A stretch of DNA of 46,885 nt from Microbacterium testaceum (GTDB taxonomy: Bacteria > Actinomycetota > Actinomycetes > Actinomycetales > Microbacteriaceae): contig NZ_BJML01000015.1 in the NCBI RefSeq assembly GCF_006539145.1, positions 1-46,885 on the forward strand. Direction: 5' to 3'. The notes under the pieces are model-generated. The model was not told the origin of the DNA, did no database searches, and saw only the letters and a list, made by a program, of their open reading frames with translations. Positions within the stretch are counted from its first letter, which is position 1; each line of letters starts with the position of its first letter. Positions 7,463 to 16,395 of the stretch are shown piece by piece. Made by a program: the position numbers and the translations under genes.

Positions 7463-8722
7463 GTGTCTGCCGCTCCACCCGTCTCCATCGCCGCTCTGCG
7501 CGGTGTGCGCCTCGCCTCGGGCGCGCTCGTCGACATCGCGATCGATGGCGACGAGGTGCTCGCGGTGGTGCCGGCCGGCAGTCCCCTCCCCGAGACCGAC
7601 GGCGAGATCCTCGGCCTCGACGGTTACCTCGTCACGGCCGCGGGCGCGGAGCCGCACGCGCACCTCGACAAGTCCCAGTCCTGGGATGCCATCGACCCCC
7701 CGTTCGGCGACCTCGAGAGCGCGATCGAGAGCTGGCACGCGTTCGCCGCGACCCTCGACGAAGAAGACACGCTCGAGCGCGCCCGCGCCACGGCGCTGCG
7801 GATGCTGGCATCCGGGATCACCTCGATCCGCACCCACGTGGATCTGCTGCGCGGCGAGGACGCCCTGACCGGCGTGCGCGCTCTGGTCCGGCTGCGCGCA
7901 GAGCTCGAGGGGATCATGGACCTCGAGCTCGTCGCCCTCGGCGGGCCCACCGTGCCCAACGAGGTGTTCGAGGCCGCTCTCGACGCCGGGATCGATCTCG
8001 TGGGCGGGGCTCCGCACCTCGCCGACGACCCGATCGCCGACCTCGAGCGTCTGATCGCGCTCGCTCGGCGCCGCGATGTCGGACTCGACCTGCACACCGA
8101 CGAGAGCCTCGCCGGGGCGGATACCCTCGCCGCGTACGCGCGGGCCGTCACCGGCTGGCACCGCCCCCGCACCGCGGGGCACTGCGTGCGCCTGAGCATG
8201 ATGCCCGCGACCGCTCTCGAGAGCCTCGCGGCCCAGGTGCGCGCCGCCGACATCGGCATCATCGCCCTCCCCATCACCAACCTGTACCTGCAGGGATGGG
8301 GAACCGATCACGCCGTCCCGCGCGGGATCGCGCCGATCGGCCGGCTCAAAGACGCCGGCGTGCGCGTCGCGGCGGGTGCCGACAACGTGCGCGACCCCTT
8401 CAATCCGGTGGGTCGCTGCGACCACCTCGAGACCGCTTCGCTGCTCGTCAGCGCGGGCCACCTCGCCCCCGCGGATGCCGTGCACGCCGTCACCGTCGGC
8501 GCCCGCGACGTAATGGGACTGCCGGTCGCCGGGCCCGTCGCCGGAGCCCGCGCCGACCTCGTGGCGGTGAAAGCGGACTCGCTCGGCGACGCCGTGGCCT
8601 TCGCCAGCGCCGACCGCGTCGTGCTGCACCGCGGCCGGCTCGTCAGCCGCACCACCGTCTCGACCCAGACCGCTCTTCCCACCCTCCTCCCCGCCCCCGA
8701 ACGGAAAGTGAGCGCCCCGTGA
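7463..8722 (+). CDS. CodA-like amidohydrolase (cytosine deaminase family)
   Basis: 419-aa cytoplasmic metallohydrolase. The ligand set of cytosine deaminases is complete: HAHLDK (His65, His67), HTDE (His211, Glu214), GHC (His240) and GADNVRDPF (Asp306). By family it deaminates or hydrolyses a small N-heterocycle such as cytosine, isocytosine, creatinine or a pterin. The GTG at 7463 is preferred over the ATG at 7361 because GGAGG lies 5 nt upstream and typical codon use begins there. It is the first gene of an operon with an ABC importer, an FAD oxidase and a creatininase-like hydrolase, and overlaps the ATPase gene by GTGA. The exact substrate is unknown. Confidence 0.87.
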   Translation: MSAAPPVSIAALRGVRLASGALVDIAIDGDEVLAVVPAGSPLPETDGEILGLDGYLVTAAGAEPHAHLDKSQSWDAIDPPFGDLESAIESWHAFAATLDEEDTLERARATALRMLASGITSIRTHVDLLRGEDALTGVRALVRLRAELEGIMDLELVALGGPTVPNEVFEAALDAGIDLVGGAPHLADDPIADLERLIALARRRDVGLDLHTDESLAGADTLAAYARAVTGWHRPRTAGHCVRLSMMPATALESLAAQVRAADIGIIALPITNLYLQGWGTDHAVPRGIAPIGRLKDAGVRVAAGADNVRDPFNPVGRCDHLETASLLVSAGHLAPADAVHAVTVGARDVMGLPVAGPVAGARADLVAVKADSLGDAVAFASADRVVLHRGRLVSRTTVSTQTALPTLLPAPERKVSAP

Positions 8723-9495
8723 CCCTGGCCTCTCCCGCCCCGGCATCCGTCGCGGACCCCACCGCGCCGCTGCTGGACTTCCGAAACGTCGCCATGACGT
8801 TCCCCAACGGCACCACCGCCCTCTCCGGCGTCGACCTCACCGTTCGGCGCGGCGAGTTCGTCAGCGTGGTCGGCCCTTCCGGCTGCGGAAAGTCGACCCT
8901 CCTGCGCATCGCCTCGGGTCTCGAGACCGCGAGCGAAGGCACCGCCACCGTGGCCACCGACCGCATCGGCTACGTCTTCCAAGACGCGACCCTGCTGCCC
9001 TGGCGCGACGTGCGCTCCAACGTCGAACTGCTCGCCGAGCTCAACTGGCAGCCCAAGCGCGTGCGCGCACCGAAGGCGCAGTGGGCCATCGACCTCGTCG
9101 GCCTCAACGGCTTCGAGAAGCACCTGCCCAAGCAGATGTCGGGCGGTATGAAGATGCGCACCTCGCTCGCGCGGTCGCTGACCCTCGACCCCGAGCTGTT
9201 CCTGTTCGACGAGCCGTTCGGCGCCCTCGACGAGATCACCCGCGAACGCCTGAACGACGAACTGCTGAAGATCTTCGTCGCGCAGAAGTTCGGCGGACTG
9301 TTCATCACCCACTCGGTCTCCGAGGCCGTCTACCTCTCCACCAAGGTCGTCGTGATGTCGGGTCGCCCCGGCCACCTCGTCGACACCTTCGAGGTCCCCT
9401 TCGACATGCCCCGCGATCCCGAGATCCGCTACACCGGCGAATTCGCGAAGCTCGTCGGCGAGGTCTCCCACGCCCTCCGGGAAGGACACTCATGA
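8719..9495 (+). CDS. NitT/TauT-type ABC transporter ATPase
   Basis: 258-aa ATP-binding subunit of the SsuB/TauB group. Walker A is GPSGCGKST (52-60), Q-loop YVFQDATLLPWRDV, signature MSGGMKMR, Walker B LFLFDEP, D-loop GALDEIT and H-loop ITHSVSEA. It energises import with the permease and binding lipoprotein encoded next. The start GTG overlaps the preceding stop codon (GTGA), and the permease ATG overlaps its stop (ATGA), so translation is coupled. Relatives import sulfonates, taurine, nitrate or hydroxymethylpyrimidine; the linked CodA-like enzyme favours a heterocycle. Confidence 0.93.
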   Translation: MTLASPAPASVADPTAPLLDFRNVAMTFPNGTTALSGVDLTVRRGEFVSVVGPSGCGKSTLLRIASGLETASEGTATVATDRIGYVFQDATLLPWRDVRSNVELLAELNWQPKRVRAPKAQWAIDLVGLNGFEKHLPKQMSGGMKMRTSLARSLTLDPELFLFDEPFGALDEITRERLNDELLKIFVAQKFGGLFITHSVSEAVYLSTKVVVMSGRPGHLVDTFEVPFDMPRDPEIRYTGEFAKLVGEVSHALREGHS

Positions 9496-10382
9496 GCACC
9501 ACCTCCGCAGAGCCCGTCGTCTCCGACACGGCCGAGTCCGCGGCATCCACTCCGCCCATCGAGCCGCCCCGCCCCCGCGCGGCGAAGGCCCGCCGCGGGT
9601 TCGGTGCGCGGGCCGCCCTGCTCGGCCCCCCGCTCGGCGTCCTCGTCGTGCTGCTGGGCATCTGGTACGCGATCTCGATCACGCTCAGCGCCTCGGGTAA
9701 GGGCTTCCTCATGCCCATGCCGCACGAGATGTTCACCTCGGGCTTCTTCGACCCGCAGGTGAGCAGCGACATCTGGGTCGCCCTGTTCCGCACCACCGGC
9801 GTCGCCCTCGCGGGCCTCGGGATCGCGATGATCATCGGCATCGGCTGGGCCATCGCGATGTCGCTCGCCCGCTGGGTCGAGCGCTCCACATACGCCTACG
9901 CGGTGGTGCTGCAGTGCATCCCGATCCTCGCGCTCGTGCCGCTGGTCGGCTTCTGGTTCGGCTACGAGTTCCTCGCCCGCGTCATCGTCTGCGTGCTGAT
10001 CTCGCTGTTCCCGATGGTGTCGAACACGCTCTTCGGCCTGCAGTCGGTCGACAAGTCGCAGCGCGAGCTGTTCCGCCTGCAGAAGGCCGACAAGTGGACG
10101 GTTCTCACCAAGCTCACCCTGCCCGCCGCGCTGCCCTCGATCTTCGTGGGAATGCGCACCTCGGCCGGGCTCTCGGTCATCGGCGCGATCGTCGGTGACT
10201 ACTTCTTCCGTCGAGGCGAGCCGGGCATCGGTTCGCTGATCGCCAACTACCAGTCGCGTCTGCAGAGCGCCGAGCTGTTCGCGGCGATCCTCGCGGCCTG
10301 CCTCCTGGGAGTTGCGATCTTCGCCTTCTTCGGCTGGCTGTCGAAGGTGGCCGTGGGGCGCTGGTACGACAGCACCCTCTGA
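9492..10382 (+). CDS. NitT/TauT-type ABC transporter permease
   Basis: 296-aa membrane protein. An Ala/Pro-rich cytoplasmic N-terminus (about 35 residues) is followed by roughly six transmembrane segments. The EAA-like coupling loop (ELFRLQKADKWTVLTKLTLP, about residues 193-212) would contact the ATPase. The ATGA overlap and the GGAAGGA ribosome site at 9479-9485 define the start at 9492. It forms the channel of the importer encoded by this operon. Confidence 0.92.
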   Translation: MSTTSAEPVVSDTAESAASTPPIEPPRPRAAKARRGFGARAALLGPPLGVLVVLLGIWYAISITLSASGKGFLMPMPHEMFTSGFFDPQVSSDIWVALFRTTGVALAGLGIAMIIGIGWAIAMSLARWVERSTYAYAVVLQCIPILALVPLVGFWFGYEFLARVIVCVLISLFPMVSNTLFGLQSVDKSQRELFRLQKADKWTVLTKLTLPAALPSIFVGMRTSAGLSVIGAIVGDYFFRRGEPGIGSLIANYQSRLQSAELFAAILAACLLGVAIFAFFGWLSKVAVGRWYDSTL

Positions 10383-10398
10383 CCCGACTCTCCGACCT

Positions 10399-10446
10399 CC
10401 GGATGCCACGGCTCCTCCCGCGCGAACGCACGGGGGCGGCATCCGG
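10399..10446 (+). terminator. Intercistronic stem-loop between permease and binding-protein genes
   Basis: CCGGATGCC (10399-10407) pairs with GGCATCCGG (10438-10446), 9 bp. It lies in the only sizeable gap (119 nt) of the ABC genes. It may protect or partly terminate the message, allowing separate levels of binding protein. Confidence 0.45.
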
Positions 10447-10501
10447 CGTACCCGAAACACCCGCACCCGAGAGCTCCACCCGTCACAGAAAGCGAACCAG
10501 C

Positions 10502-11680
10502 ATGCAGCGCTCCACCCTCCTCCGCGGCACCGCCGTCACCGGCGCCGTCGCGATCGCCCTCACTCTCAGCTCCTGCGCCGGCAGTGCCGCGGAGACCGCT
10601 CCTTCGTCTGCCGATATGCAGATCGGCTCGGTCGATCTCTCGGCCGACTGCCCCTCCACCGTCGTCATCCAGACGGACTGGAACCCCGAGGCCGAGCACG
10701 GTCACCTCTACGAGATGATCAAGGACAACTACACCGTCGACGCCAACACCAAGGCGGTCACCGGCCCGCTGATGTCCGACGGCGAGTACACCGGCGTCAA
10801 CCTCGAGATCCGTGCCGGCGGCCCCGCGATCGGCTTCCAGACCGTGTCGGCCCAGATGTACCAGGACGACTCGATCACCCTCGGCTACGTCAGCACCGAC
10901 GAGGCGATCCAGCTCTCGAGCACCACCCCGACCAAGGCCGTCTTCGCCCCGCTCGACATCAGCCCGACGATGGTCATGTGGGACCCGGCGACCTACCCCG
11001 ACGTCCAGACCATCCAGGACATCAAGCCCGCGCTCGAGAAGAACAAGGGCGTATGGCGCTACTTCGACGGCTCGGCGTACATCGAATACCTCAAGAGCTC
11101 GGGACTCGCCTCACCCGACATCCTCGACGGCTCGTACGACGGCACGCCGTCGAACTTCGTCGCCGCGGGCGGTAAGGACATGCAGCAGGGCTTCGCGTCG
11201 GCCGAACCGTACGTGTACCAGAACGAGGTCTCGGCCTGGGGCAAGCCCGTCAAGTTCGCGCTCATCCACGACGCCGGATGGCAGACCTACCAGTCGTCGG
11301 TGTCGGTCAAGGCCGACAAGTTCGACGAACTGACCCCGTGCCTGTCGAAGCTTGTCCCCGTGCTGCAGAAGGCGGGCGTCGCGTACTACAAGGACCCGTC
11401 CGCGGCGAACGACCTCATCCTCAAGCTCGTCGACGAGTACGCCACCGGCTGGACCTACACGCAGGGCGTGGCCGACTACTCCGTGAAGACGCAGAAGGAG
11501 CTCGGCCTGGTCGGCAACGGCACCGACTCCACCTACGGCAACTTCGACGACGGCCGCTTCGAGGACTTCTTCACCAAGGCGAGCAAGGTCTACACCGACC
11601 TCGGCACCCCGCCAGCGTCCGGCTACACCGTCGGCGACCTCTACACGAACGAGTTCATCGACAAGAGCATCTCGTTCTGA
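10502..11680 (+). CDS. ABC transporter substrate-binding lipoprotein (NitT/TauT type)
   Basis: 392-aa secreted lipoprotein. The signal peptide ends in the lipobox LTLSSC (Cys25 or so), followed by a flexible Ala/Ser linker and a two-lobed binding domain of the SsuA/ThiY-like type. It should capture the substrate outside the membrane and deliver it to the permease encoded just upstream. ATG 10502 follows a GAAAGCGA sequence and begins the signal peptide. The protein is Tyr- and Asp-rich in the likely pocket region (QMYQDDSITLGYVSTDEA). The ligand is unknown; the operon context points to an N-heterocycle. Confidence 0.9.
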   Translation: MQRSTLLRGTAVTGAVAIALTLSSCAGSAAETAPSSADMQIGSVDLSADCPSTVVIQTDWNPEAEHGHLYEMIKDNYTVDANTKAVTGPLMSDGEYTGVNLEIRAGGPAIGFQTVSAQMYQDDSITLGYVSTDEAIQLSSTTPTKAVFAPLDISPTMVMWDPATYPDVQTIQDIKPALEKNKGVWRYFDGSAYIEYLKSSGLASPDILDGSYDGTPSNFVAAGGKDMQQGFASAEPYVYQNEVSAWGKPVKFALIHDAGWQTYQSSVSVKADKFDELTPCLSKLVPVLQKAGVAYYKDPSAANDLILKLVDEYATGWTYTQGVADYSVKTQKELGLVGNGTDSTYGNFDDGRFEDFFTKASKVYTDLGTPPASGYTVGDLYTNEFIDKSISF

Positions 11681-11685
11681 TCGCT

Positions 11686-11713
11686 CCGGCCCGGTCCGCC
11701 TCGCGCGGGCCGG
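11686..11713 (+). terminator. GC-rich stem-loop after the binding-protein gene
   Basis: CCGGCCCG (11686-11693) pairs with CGGGCCGG (11706-11713) with a 12-nt loop, 5 nt after the stop codon. There is no U-tract, so it may be an attenuating intercistronic structure. Confidence 0.45.
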
Positions 11714-11770
11714 GCCGTGGTCGGTCCGGACTCCCCCACACCCGCACCTCGTTCCACCCGGAGACACCCC

Positions 11771-13102
11771 ATGAGCGACACCTCCACCCGCGTCCTCTCC
11801 CTCGAAGACGAACTCCTCGAGCTGCTCGGCCCCGCGTCCGTCAGCACCGAACCCCGCGTCCGCGAGCGCGCCAGCATCGACGGCTCCCCGATGTCGCCGA
11901 TCATCGCCGCCAAGCTTCCCCTCGGTCTCGCCGACCTCGTCGTGTTCGCCGCCGACGCCGAGCAGATCGCCACGGCCGTCGCCGCGGCATCCCGTCACGG
12001 TGTTCCGATCACCGTCCGCGGCAAGGGCACCGGAAACTACGGTCAGGGCATCCCGATGCAGGGCGGCCTGGTCATCGACACCACGCGGGCGAAGGCGATC
12101 GTCGAGGTCGGCGACGGCTTCATCACCGCCGAGGCCGGCACCCCGATGGTCATGCTCGAGCAGGCCGCGTGGGCGAGCGGCCAGGCCCTGTGGATGTACC
12201 CCTCGACCGCGCAGTCGACCATCGGCGGATTCCTCTCGGGCGGCTCCGGCGGCACCGGGTCGATCGAGCACGGCTCCAACGACCGCGGGTTTGTCGCAGC
12301 TCTCGACGTCGTGCACGCCGACGGCAGCGCCGAGATCCACCACGTCGAGGGCGACGAGGCGCAGAAGTACGTGCACAACTACGGCACGGCCGGCGTCATC
12401 GTGCGCGCGACCGTCCGCCTCGAGCCGCTCCGTGAATGGCGCGGGCTGTGGGCGAGCTTCCCCGATTTCGGCGGGACGCTCTCGGTCGTGCAGACCATCG
12501 GCAATCTCGACCCCTCGCCGCGTTTGGTGTCGGGAGACGGGCCCGAGATCTCGGCATCCCTCCCCGCCGACGAGGCCATTCCCGAGGGGCGTTCCAGTCT
12601 TCGAGTGATCCTGGATGCCACCCAGGTCGACACCGTGACCGCGATCATCGAGGGCGCGGGCGGCCGCGTCGAGGCGGTCCGCGAGGGCCCGCAGGCCAGC
12701 ATCCGCCTGTCGATGCTCAGCTACAACCACCCGATCGAGTGGTACCAGAAGAGCCAGGAGCACGAGGTGTTCCACCTCGAGGTCGCCGGCGCTCCCCTGG
12801 CCGACGACATCGAGGCCGTCGAGTCGGTGTTCGCGGGCGGCAAGCTCCACATCGAGTCGACGAAGGCGTTCCCCATCGGTATGCTCGCCGCGCCCTACGT
12901 GAGTGAAGAGGACGTCTACCGCGGCATCGCCGAGCTCAACGCGATCGGCGTCGGCGTGCACAATCCGCATCAGTGGAACGTCGACTTCAATGTCGAGCAG
13001 ACCGCCGAGACCGCCGCCCTCACCGACCCGAACGGCTTGCTGAACCCCGGCAAGCTCAACCCCGACTACACCGGAGCGCGTAAGGGAGCGATCATCTCAT
13101 GA
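11771..13102 (+). CDS. FAD-binding (PCMH-type) oxidoreductase
   Basis: 443-aa flavoprotein of the FAD-linked oxidase family. The FAD domain carries ITVRGKGTGNYGQGIPMQGG (about 80-99) and the second nucleotide segment STAQSTIGGFLSGGSGGTG (about 154-172). The C-terminus has the family motif DPNGLLNPGKLNPDY. Relatives oxidise hydroxy acids, aldehydes or cyclic amines, often using oxygen or an electron carrier. No His is present at the usual covalent-FAD position in the first motif, so FAD is probably bound non-covalently. ATG 11771 follows GGAG about 8 nt upstream. It overlaps the creatininase-like gene by ATGA, so the two probably act in sequence. Confidence 0.88.
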   Translation: MSDTSTRVLSLEDELLELLGPASVSTEPRVRERASIDGSPMSPIIAAKLPLGLADLVVFAADAEQIATAVAAASRHGVPITVRGKGTGNYGQGIPMQGGLVIDTTRAKAIVEVGDGFITAEAGTPMVMLEQAAWASGQALWMYPSTAQSTIGGFLSGGSGGTGSIEHGSNDRGFVAALDVVHADGSAEIHHVEGDEAQKYVHNYGTAGVIVRATVRLEPLREWRGLWASFPDFGGTLSVVQTIGNLDPSPRLVSGDGPEISASLPADEAIPEGRSSLRVILDATQVDTVTAIIEGAGGRVEAVREGPQASIRLSMLSYNHPIEWYQKSQEHEVFHLEVAGAPLADDIEAVESVFAGGKLHIESTKAFPIGMLAAPYVSEEDVYRGIAELNAIGVGVHNPHQWNVDFNVEQTAETAALTDPNGLLNPGKLNPDYTGARKGAIIS

Positions 13103-13878
13103 CCCGTCTGCTGGCCGAGCTGAGCGGCCCCGCCGCCGCCGAGGCACTGACCGAGAACTCCATCGTCGTGCTGCCGACGGGCGCGATCGAGCACCACGGA
13201 CCGCACCTGCCGTTGGCGACGGATGCCATCGTCGCCGAGGCCTCCGCGACGGCCGCCGTCGCGCGGGCTGCGGCCATGGGCCTCGACGTCTGGCAGCTGC
13301 CGACCCTGTCGATCACGAAGTCCGACGAGCACTCCTGGGCACCGGGCACGCTGTGGCTCACCCCCGAGACGATGCTGCAGATCATCGTCGACATCGGCCG
13401 GTCGATCCTCACGACCCGTGCACGGACCCTCGTGTTCCTCAACGGCCACGGCGGGAACGTGGCCCTGCTCAACGTCGCCAACCGCGAGCTGCGCCGTCGA
13501 TTCGGGCTGCGCACGTTCTTCATGCCGGCCGCGCGCGTGCCCTCGTTCGACGGCACCGACGGCGGACCGAACGAGCACGGCACGGGCATTCACGCCGGCC
13601 ACGGCGAGACGAGCATGATCATGCATCTGAGGCCCGAGCTCGTCGACGCGTCGAAATTCGAAGCGACCGTGCCGGCGCACATCGGCGACTTCCGTCACAT
13701 CGGCTTCAACGGCAAGCCCGTGACCTTCGGGTGGCTGTCGAACGACTTCGGGCCGACGGGAGTGCTCGGCGACCCGACCGGCGCGAACGCCGCTCACGGC
13801 GCGGAGCTGTTCGAGGACAGCGTGTCGTTCGTCGTCGAAGCGCTCGAGGAGATCAGCCGATTCGACTACACCGCGTGA
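13099..13878 (+). CDS. Creatininase-family amidohydrolase
   Basis: 259-aa metal-dependent hydrolase. PTGAIEHHGPHLPLATD (about 26-42) provides Glu31, His33 and Asp42 of the binuclear metal site. LNGHGGN and HAGHGETS carry the remaining His and Glu ligands. Family members open cyclic amides (creatinine, cyclic ureides) or cleave formamides in cofactor synthesis. Translation is coupled to the FAD oxidase gene (ATGA). With an importer and a CodA-like deaminase in the same operon, a ring-opening role after deamination and oxidation is the simplest reading, but it is inferred. Confidence 0.9.
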   Translation: MTRLLAELSGPAAAEALTENSIVVLPTGAIEHHGPHLPLATDAIVAEASATAAVARAAAMGLDVWQLPTLSITKSDEHSWAPGTLWLTPETMLQIIVDIGRSILTTRARTLVFLNGHGGNVALLNVANRELRRRFGLRTFFMPAARVPSFDGTDGGPNEHGTGIHAGHGETSMIMHLRPELVDASKFEATVPAHIGDFRHIGFNGKPVTFGWLSNDFGPTGVLGDPTGANAAHGAELFEDSVSFVVEALEEISRFDYTA

Positions 13879-13892
13879 ATCTGTTCCCCGTA

Positions 13893-13926
13893 CCGCAGAT
13901 CCGGCGTTTCGGCGCCGGATCTGCGG
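13893..13926 (+). terminator. Strong hairpin terminator of the ABC/creatininase operon
   Basis: CCGCAGATCCGGCG (13893-13906) and CGCCGGATCTGCGG (13913-13926) form a perfect 14-bp stem with a 6-nt loop (TTTCGG), 14 nt after the operon's last stop codon. Confidence 0.75.
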
Positions 13927-14005
13927 CGTCTGGCCCATCCTGTCGGTTGGGTGAACCGGCCGACGCGGACGCGATAGGGGATGCCGCGGGCTCGGCGGTG
14001 CGCGC

Positions 14006-15220
14006 GTGAGCGTCGCCGCCGAGCCGGCGCAGGGCGTCGGGGCCTACGGCCAGGTGCTGCGCCTGCCCGGGGCGCGGACGTTCGTCGCCGCCGGGATCCT
14101 CGCGCGGTTCCCCCGGGCCACCCTCTCGCTCGGCATCATCCTGCTCGTCTCGGCCGCGACCGGCAGTTTCGCCTCGGCCGGGCTCGTCGTGGCACCACTG
14201 GTCGGGGGCATGGCGATCGCGGCCCCGCTGTGGTCGTCGCGCATGGATCGGCACGGCCAGTCGCGCGTGATCCTGGCGTCCCTCGGATGCCTCGTGCTCG
14301 CGGCATCCGGGTTCCTCGCCCTTGTGCTGACGGGGGCGCCCTTCTGGACGTGGCTCGTCGCCGCGTTCATCACGGGGGCGTCGACGCCCGACCTCACCTC
14401 GGCCGTACGGGCGCGGTGGACGGTGCTCGCCCCTCCGTCGCAGCGCAATGCCGCCCTGGCGCTCGAGACGATCGCCGACCAGATGGTCTTCATCGCCGGA
14501 CCGCCCGCGATCACCGCGGTCGCCGCCGCGATCGATCCGGCCGTGGCGATGCTCGGGTCGCTCGGGCTGGGGGTCATCGGCGGGGTGTGGCTCGCGGCAC
14601 AGCGGGGCACGCAACCCGCGCCCGCCCCGCGCGACCCCCGGCGCGGGCTGGTGCTCCCGCCCGCGGGGGTCGTCCCGATCGCGATCGCCTGCGTCGCCCT
14701 CGGCGGCGTCTTCGGGTCGTTCGACGTGAGCCTGGTCGGCTGGGCCGAACTGCGTGAGCGGCCGTGGCTCGCGGGCCCGGCGTTCAGCGCGTTGGCCGTA
14801 GCGATCGCGATCGGCTCGGTGATCACCGGCGCGCGGGCCTGGAAACTGTCCGCCGCCGCACGGTTCATCGTCTTCGCGACGCTGGCCGGCGTCGTCGCGG
14901 TCGGCCTGCCGTTCGCGCAGGGGTCGGTGCCGGTGCTCTTCGGCGTCATCCTGCTCCTCGGGCTGGCGGTTTCGCCGGTGATGGTCAGCGGCATCCTGGT
15001 CGCCTCGGCCCGTGCTCCCGAGGGCCGTGTGACCGAGACCCTCGCCTACCCGACGGCCGCGATGTCGCTCGGCGTTCCGATCGGCGGGGTGATCGCCGGG
15101 GCGGCTCTGGATGCCACGGGCCCGGCGGCCGCCCTCGTCACCATCGCGGTGTCGCTGGCGATGGCCGCGGCGATCGCGGCAACGGGCGAAGGGCTGCTGC
15201 GGGTGGCGCGGCGTCGCTGA
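14006..15220 (+). CDS. MFS transporter
   Basis: 404-aa membrane protein with about 12 hydrophobic segments. Motif-A-like sequence SRMDRHGQSRV follows TM2 and a SGILVASARAPEGRVTE loop lies late in the protein, as in actinobacterial YcaD/SetB-like exporters. The start is a GTG at 14006 and no good ribosome site is visible. It lies downstream of the hairpin closing the creatininase operon, so it may be transcribed separately. Its substrate is unknown. Confidence 0.82.
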   Translation: MSVAAEPAQGVGAYGQVLRLPGARTFVAAGILARFPRATLSLGIILLVSAATGSFASAGLVVAPLVGGMAIAAPLWSSRMDRHGQSRVILASLGCLVLAASGFLALVLTGAPFWTWLVAAFITGASTPDLTSAVRARWTVLAPPSQRNAALALETIADQMVFIAGPPAITAVAAAIDPAVAMLGSLGLGVIGGVWLAAQRGTQPAPAPRDPRRGLVLPPAGVVPIAIACVALGGVFGSFDVSLVGWAELRERPWLAGPAFSALAVAIAIGSVITGARAWKLSAAARFIVFATLAGVVAVGLPFAQGSVPVLFGVILLLGLAVSPVMVSGILVASARAPEGRVTETLAYPTAAMSLGVPIGGVIAGAALDATGPAAALVTIAVSLAMAAAIAATGEGLLRVARRR

Positions 15221-15320
15221 CGCCCTCGGGGAGTGGGGCGCCCGCCCCGCGGGCCGCCCGATGATCGGATTCCCGAGTGAGCGGAACGCTCGGCGAGCGC
15301 GACGTTGAGCGTCGAGTTGG

Positions 15321-15380
15321 TTGAGTGTCCAAGAAACCCGGAAGACTGCGGCATCGCGTCCGGGTGTTTCGGACACTCAA
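15321..15380. repeat. 60-bp palindromic repeat, copy A (type I)
   Basis: Arms TTGAGTGTCC and GGACACTCAA are perfect, extending to 22-nt arms with three mismatches (ACCCGGA pairs with TCCGGGT) around a 16-nt loop. It differs at about four positions from copy C at 16322. Confidence 0.85.
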
Positions 15381-15397
15381 CGACGCCGCACACACTG

Positions 15398-15457
15398 TCG
15401 AGTGTCCAAGACACGCCGTTCCGGTCCGCCCGGGAGCGGCGTGTCCTGGACACTCAA
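15398..15457. repeat. 60-bp palindromic repeat, copy B (type II)
   Basis: Arms TCGAGTGTCC and GGACACTCAA extend through AAGACACGCCG and CGGCGTGTCCT, 21-nt arms with two mismatches. Its right end supplies the TGA stop codon (15456-15454, minus strand) of the neighbouring hydrolase gene, so it can serve as that gene's terminator. Confidence 0.85.
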
Positions 15458-16248
15458 CGGCGGAGGGCGGCGCCCAGGTGCCGCAGCACCGAGACGTGAC
15501 CGTCGGCGGGGTGCAGGTCGAGCGTCGCGTGAGGGAGGGCCGCCTTCAACCTGCGTGCGTGAGCGGGAGGGATGACGCGGTCGCGCTCCCCCTGCACCAG
15601 CACGACGGATGCCGACACCCCGGCGAGATCGAAGCCCCACGGCCGCGTGAACGCGAGGTCATCGTCGATGAGCCCGTCGGGGCCCTCCGCCTCCGCGGCG
15701 GCGGCATCGACTCCGAGCGAGACCCACTCCCCTTCGAGCGCCGCGAAGTCGACATCCACGAACTGCTCCGCATCGAACGCGTCGGTCTCGGCGAACCGGC
15801 GGCGGGCCGCCTCGCCCTCGACCGCGGCCCACAGCCCGCCCGGGGCGCGCATGCGCTCGAACCAGGAGTCGTCGCCCGAGAACGGTGCGGGGCTCGCGAA
15901 GGTGACGACCGCGCGGATGAGACCGGGCATGGCCGCTGCACACGCGAGGGCATGCGGTCCGCCGCCGGAGGCACCCACCGAGACGACGGATGCCACCCCC
16001 AGAGCGTCGAGCACGGGAACGAGGCCCGTGGCGACGTCGGCGACGGTCCGGCCGGGGTGACGGGGCGACCCGGCGTAGGCGGGGCGCGCGACGGAGACGA
16101 CGGCGAGGCCGTGAGCATCGGCGACGGCCTGCACCGGCGCGAGAATGGCACCGGTCTGCGGGGAGCCGTGGTGCCAGAGGAGGACGTCGCGGCCGGCGAG
16201 GTCGTCGAGCGAGGTGTGGACGTCGAGACCCGCGATGCGTCGGCGCAT
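15454..16248 (-). CDS. Alpha/beta hydrolase
   Basis: 264-aa hydrolase. HHGSPQTG (about 26-33) gives the oxyanion loop. VGASGGGPHA carries the nucleophile Ser in a GxSxGG elbow, an acid residue lies in the GERDRVIPP segment, and DGHVSV near the C-terminus holds the catalytic His. Similar proteins are esterases or lactonases of unknown specificity. ATG 16248 starts where the conserved fold begins; the frame upstream runs through a repeat element and is not credible. The stop codon lies inside repeat B, and the paired repeats C and D lie upstream, so the gene sits in a repeat-bounded cassette. Confidence 0.85.
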   Translation of the reverse strand: MRRRIAGLDVHTSLDDLAGRDVLLWHHGSPQTGAILAPVQAVADAHGLAVVSVARPAYAGSPRHPGRTVADVATGLVPVLDALGVASVVSVGASGGGPHALACAAAMPGLIRAVVTFASPAPFSGDDSWFERMRAPGGLWAAVEGEAARRRFAETDAFDAEQFVDVDFAALEGEWVSLGVDAAAAEAEGPDGLIDDDLAFTRPWGFDLAGVSASVVLVQGERDRVIPPAHARRLKAALPHATLDLHPADGHVSVLRHLGAALRR

Positions 16249-16321
16249 GCGTCCAGGCTCGCACGGCCCCCGCGCGAGCGCGAGGGGCGCGCGGCCCGCG
16301 AGACGCCGAGTGAGCGGGACG

Positions 16322-16381
16322 TCGAGTGTCCAAGAAACCCGGACGACCGCGGCATCGCGTCCGGGTGTTTCGGACACTCAG
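16322..16381. repeat. 60-bp palindromic repeat, copy C (type I)
   Basis: TCGAGTGTCC and GGACACTCAG arms, with the same ACCCGGA/TCCGGGT inner stem and a GCGGCATCGCG loop as copy A. The flanking CGAGTGAGCGG is also shared with copy A. Confidence 0.85.
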
Positions 16382-16395
16382 TGTGCGGCGGAGCG

